Below are positions 59,780 through 64,000 of a DNA stretch of 64,000 nucleotides, piece after piece. The position numbers and the translations under genes were made by a program. The notes under the pieces were generated by a model, which was given only the letters and a program-made list of their open reading frames with translations, made no database searches and was not told the origin of the DNA. This DNA comes from Streptomyces spiroverticillatus (GTDB taxonomy: Bacteria > Actinomycetota > Actinomycetes > Streptomycetales > Streptomycetaceae): positions 1 to 64,000 of the forward strand of contig BMUX01000005.1 in NCBI GenBank assembly GCA_014650415.1, read 5' to 3'. Each line of letters begins with the position of its first letter. The first letter of the stretch is position 1.

Positions 59780-61345
59780 ATGTCCGCGGATACGGCTCCC
59801 GCCTGGTCCTTCCGTCACCACTGGATGGCGCACACCGCCACCCACGCACTGATGCGCCCCGACCGCCCCGCCCTGCGCCATCTCGGGGCCACCACGACCT
59901 GGGCCCAGCTCTCCGAGCGCTCACTGCGGCTGGCCGCCGCGCTCGCCGACCGGGGGGTGCGGGAGGGGGACCGGGTCGCCCTGCTCACCCTGAACCACCC
60001 GTGGTTCGTGGAGAGCGTCCTGGCCGCGAACAGCCTGGGCGCCATGGCGGTGCCGCTCAACTTCCGCCTCGCACCACCGGAGTTGGACGGCATCCTCGCC
60101 GACTGCACACCGTCCGCGATCGTCGTCGACGTACGCCTGCTGCCGCTGCTGCGCGCCGCACCGGCGGCGACCGACATCCGTACGGTGATCGTCATCGGCG
60201 AACCGGAAGGTGAACCGGACACTCCCGCAGGCCACTTCGCGTACGAGGACTTCCTGACCGCACACCCGCCGATGGAACTCCCCGACATCAGCGAGGAGTC
60301 CACCGCCCTCATCATGTACACCTCCGGCACCACGGGACGGCCGAAGGGGGTGATGCTCTCGCACCGCAACATGCAGGTGCAGGCCCTCACCTGCATCCAG
60401 GCGATGGACATGTTCGACGACTCCGACGTCGGCTTCCTCACCGCCCCCTTCTTCCACATCGCGGGGCTGGGCTCGATCGTCGCGAACCTGCTGGTCGGCG
60501 GCACGGTGGTGATCCACCCGCTCGGCGCCTTCGACCCGAAGGCCGTGCTCGACGCGTACGAACAGGAGGGCGCCACCGTCGTCTTCAACGTTCCCCAGCA
60601 GTGGGACCTGATCTGCGCGCAGCCCGGCATCGCCGACCGCGATCTGAAGCTGCGGGTGATCAGCTGGGGCGCCGCCCCCGCGAGTGACGCGACCCTGCGG
60701 GCCATGAGCGCGTGCTTCCCCGAGGCGCTGAACGTCGCGGTGTTCGGGCAGACCGAGACCTCGCCCATCACCTGCGTCCTGCGCGGCGAGGACGCGCTGC
60801 GCAAGCTGGGTTCGGTGGGCCGGCCGATCCCGACCGTGCAGTACCGCGTGGTCGACGAGGCGATGAAGGACGTGCCGCTCGGGGAGGTCGGCGAGATCGT
60901 CTACCGGGGTCCGACGGTGAGCCGCGGCTACTGGAACAAGCCGCAGGAGACCGCGGATGCCTTCGCCGGAGGGTGGTTCCACTCCGGCGACCTGGTCCGG
61001 CAGGACGAGGACGGCTTCGTCTGGGTGGTCGACCGCAAGAAAGACATGATCATCAGCGGCGGCGAGAACGTCTACTGCGCCGAACTGGAGAACGCCGTCG
61101 CCGAGCACCCCTCGGTGCTGGAGGTCGCGGTGGCCGGCCGCGCGGACGAGCGCTGGGGTCAAGTCCCGGTCGCGTACGTCACGTTGGCGCCCAGCACCGC
61201 CCTCGCCCTGGACGGGCTGACCGACTTCCTCCGGGGCCGGCTGGCCTCGTACAAGATGCCCAAGGACCTGGTGGTGGTCCCCGGACTGCCGCGCAACGCC
61301 GGGGGGAAGGTCGTCAAGGGAAAGCTGCCCGACCGGGCGGCGTGA
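59780..61345 (+). CDS. Acyl-CoA ligase (AMP-forming synthetase)
   Basis: 521 residues from ATG 59780, with AAGGAGTGGC upstream. The AMP-binding signature is LIMYTSGTTGRPKGVMLSHR (about 177-196). FGQTETSPI, the hinge GWFHSGDLVRQDEDGFVWVV and DRKKDMIISGGENVYCAELE follow, with the catalytic Lys in NAGGKVVKGKLPD. It activates a carboxylic acid to acyl-CoA. Divergent from the tandem TetR gene, it shares an operator-like site with the lcp/aldehyde-dehydrogenase region. A substrate from the aldehyde dehydrogenase step, and a product for the acyl-CoA dehydrogenase, are likely. Confidence 0.93.
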   Translation: MSADTAPAWSFRHHWMAHTATHALMRPDRPALRHLGATTTWAQLSERSLRLAAALADRGVREGDRVALLTLNHPWFVESVLAANSLGAMAVPLNFRLAPPELDGILADCTPSAIVVDVRLLPLLRAAPAATDIRTVIVIGEPEGEPDTPAGHFAYEDFLTAHPPMELPDISEESTALIMYTSGTTGRPKGVMLSHRNMQVQALTCIQAMDMFDDSDVGFLTAPFFHIAGLGSIVANLLVGGTVVIHPLGAFDPKAVLDAYEQEGATVVFNVPQQWDLICAQPGIADRDLKLRVISWGAAPASDATLRAMSACFPEALNVAVFGQTETSPITCVLRGEDALRKLGSVGRPIPTVQYRVVDEAMKDVPLGEVGEIVYRGPTVSRGYWNKPQETADAFAGGWFHSGDLVRQDEDGFVWVVDRKKDMIISGGENVYCAELENAVAEHPSVLEVAVAGRADERWGQVPVAYVTLAPSTALALDGLTDFLRGRLASYKMPKDLVVVPGLPRNAGGKVVKGKLPDRAA

Positions 61346-61352
61346 GCAGACG

Positions 61353-61386
61353 GCTGTCCCCGGCACCTCTCCGGGCCGGGGACAGC
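61353..61386 (+). terminator. 12-bp stem terminator
   Basis: Arms GCTGTCCCCGGC (61353-61364) and GCCGGGGACAGC (61375-61386) with a 10-nt loop lie 7 bp after the acyl-CoA ligase stop, before the convergent membrane protein. A duplicated ATCCGTACGACTA follows at 61387-61412. Confidence 0.8.
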
Positions 61387-61410
61387 ATCCGTACGACTAC
61401 ATCCGTACGA

Positions 61411-62337
61411 CTAGTTGAACTCCGGGTCCTTCAGCTGGCTGTAGACCTCCTTGCCGGAGGCGTCGAAGGCGTGGATCTTGGCGTCGAGGCCCCAGTCCTC
61501 CTGGCTCGGCACGGAGGGCGCGGAGAGTTCCGCCGCGTAGGCGAACGCGCCGCCGCCCATGACCGTGGGGTACTGCTTCGGGTCGTCGCCGTAGCTGACG
61601 GTGACCTTGGCGATGCCTTCCGTGTAGTGCCCGGAGCCCACCACGAGCTGCTTGCGCTTGCCGATGGGGGTGCCGGTGGAGTTGAAGTACGCGATCTGCT
61701 TGCCGGTGCTCCACAGGCGGTCGTTGATGAAGGTGGGCGGGTGGCTGGAGCTGGTGCCCTTGTCGCCCTTCGCGCCGCATTCCACGTACTTCTTGTCCGC
61801 GTCCACGGCGAGGACCGTGCCGTCCTGGTCCGGCGCGGCGACGGGGGCGCGGAGCGCGACCACCGGCTGGTAGCGCGAGGCGTCCTTGCCCAGGCAGGTG
61901 GCCAGGATCTTCGCCGTCGCCTTCGCGTCGATCGGGGTCGTCTTCGTGCTGGTGACGGTGAAGACCGACTTCTGCGGGGCGGTCTTGCCGGAGGACGTCG
62001 TACCGGCCCCCTGCGACGGGGACGCCTTGCCCTCCTTCTTCGCCTGGGCGCCGTCCGCCGGGCCCGGGGTCGGCGACCCGGTGCGCGTCGGGTTCCCGGC
62101 CGGGTCGGCGAGCACCGGCTTGGCCTCCCCGCCCCCGCTGCCGCCGAGGACGGTCGCGGCGGCGACGCTCATCACCGCGACACCGCCGGCGACCGCGAGC
62201 GGCACACCCCACTTGCGACGCGCGGAAGGACGGTGGCTGTCTTCTTCGATCTTCATCAGGAGCTCCTCACGAGTCCGCCGGTGGTCCGGCAGATCACGGT
62301 CGGAAGGAGCCGCAGGAACGCCCTGCGAGTGATTCAT
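61411..62337 (-). CDS. Sigma-factor-associated single-pass membrane protein
   Basis: 308 residues. A cytoplasmic N-terminus of about 45 residues (SDRDLPDHRRTREELLMKIE) is followed by one membrane helix (GVPLAVAGGVAVMSVAAATV), a Pro/Ser/Gly-rich linker (about 75-115), and an extracytoplasmic domain with cysteines (ILATCLGKDASRYQPVVALR, KKYVECGAKGDKG). It overlaps the sigma gene by ATGA. The layout is that of anti-sigma-like CU044_5270-type partners in actinobacteria, without a ZAS motif (no HxxxCxxC). It could sense envelope state. Confidence 0.75.
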   Translation of the reverse strand: MNHSQGVPAAPSDRDLPDHRRTREELLMKIEEDSHRPSARRKWGVPLAVAGGVAVMSVAAATVLGGSGGGEAKPVLADPAGNPTRTGSPTPGPADGAQAKKEGKASPSQGAGTTSSGKTAPQKSVFTVTSTKTTPIDAKATAKILATCLGKDASRYQPVVALRAPVAAPDQDGTVLAVDADKKYVECGAKGDKGTSSSHPPTFINDRLWSTGKQIAYFNSTGTPIGKRKQLVVGSGHYTEGIAKVTVSYGDDPKQYPTVMGGGAFAYAAELSAPSVPSQEDWGLDAKIHAFDASGKEVYSQLKDPEFN

Positions 62338-62981
62338 CGTGCGACCTCTTCCGCGTGGACGGGACGTGTGGAACCGAAGGACGCCGGAACCGAGGCTCCG
62401 GCCAGGAGATCCGCGCCCATCCTCCGACGGGCCCGGTGCAGCCGGGACTTGACGGTACCCACCGCCACCCCCAGCGCCGTCGCGGCCGCCTGCTGGTCCA
62501 GACCGGACCACAGGCACAGCTCGACGACCTCGCGCTCGTGGCGGGGCAGCCGGGCCAGCGCCCGGTGGATCTCCGACATGCGTCTCTCGTCGTCGACCCG
62601 GCCCGCCACCCGGTCCGCGTGGTCGACCACCGGCTCGTCGTGCGAGACGAGCCGGTTGAGGAGGGCCTCGGCCCGCCGCAGCCGGCGCCTGGTGTTGGAC
62701 ACCAGACGGTCGGCGATGCCCAGCAGCCACGGCAGGGCCGAGTCCCGGTCGAGGACCGTCTCCGTACGTCTGCGCCAGGCGTGCAGGAAGACGGTCGAGG
62801 TGAGGTCCTCGGCCTCCGACCAGTCGGCGGTGCGCCGGAACAGGTGGTTGTAGACGGTCTTGCCGTGACGGTCGAAGATCCGGCCGAAGGCCTCCCGGTC
62901 ACCGTCGACGGCTTGCGCCCACAGCTCCCGGTCGGACATCCCTCCGACCGGTGCGGCGGGGCCGGCGTCGTTCAGTTCCAT
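62334..62981 (-). CDS. ECF RNA polymerase sigma factor
   Basis: 215 residues. Region 2 is WAQAVDGDREAFGRIFDRHG then ADWSEAEDLTSTVFLHAWRR (about 22-75). Region 4 is RHEREVVELCLWSGLDQQAA then VAVGTVKSRLHRARRRMGAD (about 145-195). It recruits polymerase to stress promoters. I took the ATG at 62981, which gives usual family length; earlier starts extend through Arg/Gly-rich sequence. The downstream membrane protein overlaps by ATGA and may control its release. Confidence 0.93.
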   Translation of the reverse strand: MELNDAGPAAPVGGMSDRELWAQAVDGDREAFGRIFDRHGKTVYNHLFRRTADWSEAEDLTSTVFLHAWRRRTETVLDRDSALPWLLGIADRLVSNTRRRLRRAEALLNRLVSHDEPVVDHADRVAGRVDDERRMSEIHRALARLPRHEREVVELCLWSGLDQQAAATALGVAVGTVKSRLHRARRRMGADLLAGASVPASFGSTRPVHAEEVAR

Positions 62982-63035
62982 GCTCTGTACGTGTCCGGCA
63001 CCCGCACGAAGGTTCCCGCGCAGCCACATCCGTTT

Positions 63036-63193
63036 CACCGAGCCCGTTCCCTCCCCCACGATTCCCGCAACGGGCTCGCCGCCCGCCGCCTCGCACTGGC
63101 CCTGCTCCACCACGTCCCGGACACGCGGCTGCCCCGCGTCCGGGACTTCGCGAAAGAACTGGGGTGCGGCAATGGAACCATCCAGGCCGCGAT
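63036..63193 (+). pseudogene. Decayed YhfZ/GntR-like regulator
   Basis: A stretch encodes NGLAARRLALALLHHVPDTR then LPRVRDFAKELGCGNGTIQA, which is a GntR/YhfZ-type winged HTH. After GTIQAA the frame changes: a neighbouring plus-strand frame continues with DALRKAADILACEAAVRRPA to about 63310. No start codon or ribosome site is evident. It occupies most of the 484-bp gap between the sigma gene and the small peptide gene. Confidence 0.55.
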
Positions 63194-63377
63194 GCCCTCC
63201 GCAAGGCGGCGGACATCCTCGCCTGCGAGGCAGCCGTACGACGTCCCGCCGTGCCCACGGCCGACGGGCCGGCGCACACCCTGGAGGCGGTACGCGCCGG
63301 GGGCGACGGGCGGAGCGTGGGAGGGCGTGACGGGCGTGGGGCCGGTGCGGCTTCCCGTCCCGGTCGGCGATATTCGC

Positions 63378-63406
63378 TTGCCCCTTGATCGCCGGGGGCC
63401 TACGGT
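63378..63406 (+). promoter_or_regulatory. Sigma70-type (HrdB-like) promoter
   Basis: TTGCCC (63378-63383) and TACGGT (63401-63406) are separated by 17 bp, 60 bp before the small peptide start. It would drive the peptide and the acetyltransferase. Confidence 0.5.
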
Positions 63407-63465
63407 GTCGGGCGTCGGCCACAAGGCCGGGCGATGGACTGACGTACAAGAGAAGGGAGGCCGCG

Positions 63466-63549
63466 ATGTTCACCCCGAATCCGGCGCTCCAGATCGTTCC
63501 CGCCGCTCCCGTGCACGTCTGCCGGGTCTGCGAGAACCACCTCAACTGA
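63466..63549 (+). CDS. 27-residue CxxC peptide
   Basis: A short gene with a strong ribosome site (GAAGGGAGG) encodes MFTPNPALQIVPAAPVHVCR followed by VCENHLN. The single CRVC pair and Pro-rich N-half are distinctive. It lies 52 bp before a GNAT acetyltransferase on the same strand and 60 bp after a good promoter. It may be a leader or attenuator peptide, a metal- or thiol-binding microprotein, or a modified-peptide precursor. I do not recognise the family. Confidence 0.55.
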   Translation: MFTPNPALQIVPAAPVHVCRVCENHLN

Positions 63550-63601
63550 TCAGCCCAGCCGATCTGGTGGCGCCTCCTCGCTTTACCGCCGTGGAGGCAC
63601 A

Positions 63602-64000
63602 GTGTCTTTCCGTTCCGTCAACTCCCTTTCCGTCGTCTTCCGTTCGGCCGCCGAGGCCGATCTCGACGGTGTTCTTCCGCTGCTCGTGGCGGATCCGGCG
63701 AGCGTCCTGTCGGCCGACGCGTATCGCAGCAAGCTCGCCGACGGCCAGTACCGTCTCGCCTGGACCTGGATCGCTGAGGACCCGTCAGGCGACGGCGGGC
63801 CGCTCGCGGTCGCCGTCTGGTGGGGGCCGCTGGGGCACGCCACGCCCGGTGCGCTCGATGCCGTCTACGTCGACGCCTCGCGCGTGACGGACGGTCAACG
63901 GGCCACGCTGGTGACCGAGTTGCTCCTTGCCGCGCATGCCGCGTTCAAGGAGGCGGGGGCTGCCGAGGCGCCCGCGTTCCACATCTTCCTGCCCGGGGAC
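63602..64000 (+). CDS. GNAT-family N-acetyltransferase (partial, runs off right edge)
   Basis: 133 residues visible from GTG 63602, with GGAGG five to nine bases upstream. FRSAAEADLDGVLPLLVADP opens a GNAT-like first strand and helix. LAWTWIAEDPSGDGGPLAVA and the beta-strand LDAVYVDASRVTDGQRATLV correspond to the central sheet before the acetyl-CoA loop, and the helix ELLLAAHAAFKEAGA follows. The C-terminus is missing. The substrate is unknown; the upstream CxxC peptide is likely co-transcribed. Confidence 0.7.
   Translation, partial: MSFRSVNSLSVVFRSAAEADLDGVLPLLVADPASVLSADAYRSKLADGQYRLAWTWIAEDPSGDGGPLAVAVWWGPLGHATPGALDAVYVDASRVTDGQRATLVTELLLAAHAAFKEAGAAEAPAFHIFLPGD

Noticed and set aside
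63466..63549. Firm call of a RiPP precursor
   Set aside because: No modifying enzyme other than a partial GNAT is visible; kept only as an uncharacterised peptide.

Overview
The window is high-GC actinobacterial DNA and almost certainly a Streptomyces chromosome. The reasons are very strong GC bias at third codon positions, GTG starts, ATGA/GTGA stop-start overlaps in most operons, Tat signals, and family composition (DUF1048 with PadR, WYL, Rv1733c-type and Lcp proteins, several DosR-type universal stress proteins). No rRNA, tRNA, CRISPR array, transposase or phage gene was seen.

Left flank (1-14 kb): a partial small Kdp-leader-type membrane peptide runs off the left edge. It is followed by a broken SMI1/KNR4 gene, a TetR regulator divergent from a membrane-anchored alpha/beta hydrolase, and a kdpF-kdpD pair with no kdpABC between them. 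Next come a beta-lactamase-fold serine hydrolase, an MMPL exporter, a cytochrome P450 remnant, an APC-superfamily permease, an alpha/beta-hydrolase remnant and a PadR-DUF1048-DUF1048 operon.

Central island (14-45.4 kb): a coherent hypoxia/dormancy island. It encodes GAPDH, three universal stress proteins, phosphoketolase, two flavodoxins, a GNAT-acyl-CoA synthetase fusion (PatA type), two CBS-BON proteins and an Rv1733c-like protein. It also encodes a group 3b-type bidirectional [NiFe] hydrogenase (hydB, a CRP-like sensor, hydG, hydD, hydA) with maturation genes hypF, hypC, hypD, hypE and an endopeptidase. A DevR/DosR-like regulator and DevS-like GAF kinase, a GH65 disaccharide phosphorylase with beta-phosphoglucomutase, and an alpha-crystallin Hsp20 complete it. 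A palindrome close to GGGCCGTTCGGCCC recurs 64-135 bp upstream of nearly every operon in this island, including devR, and is the probable DevR operator. Read together, the genes describe storage-sugar phosphorolysis, phosphoketolase/GAPDH fermentation and hydrogen evolution as an electron sink during oxygen limitation.

Right flank (45.5-64 kb): a PBP/LysR/class A beta-lactamase-like module; DinB, WYL, DMT and DUF998 genes; then a probable polyisoprene (rubber) utilisation cluster. That cluster has a Tat-exported Lcp rubber oxygenase, a divergent operon of aldehyde dehydrogenase, DUF4334 protein, alcohol dehydrogenase and acyl-CoA dehydrogenase, a tandem TetR-TetR regulator and an acyl-CoA ligase. 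The two intergenic promoter regions of the cluster share an 18-bp operator-like site matching at 15 of 18 positions. The window ends with an ECF sigma factor and its membrane partner, a decayed YhfZ-type regulator, a 27-residue CxxC peptide and a partial GNAT acetyltransferase.
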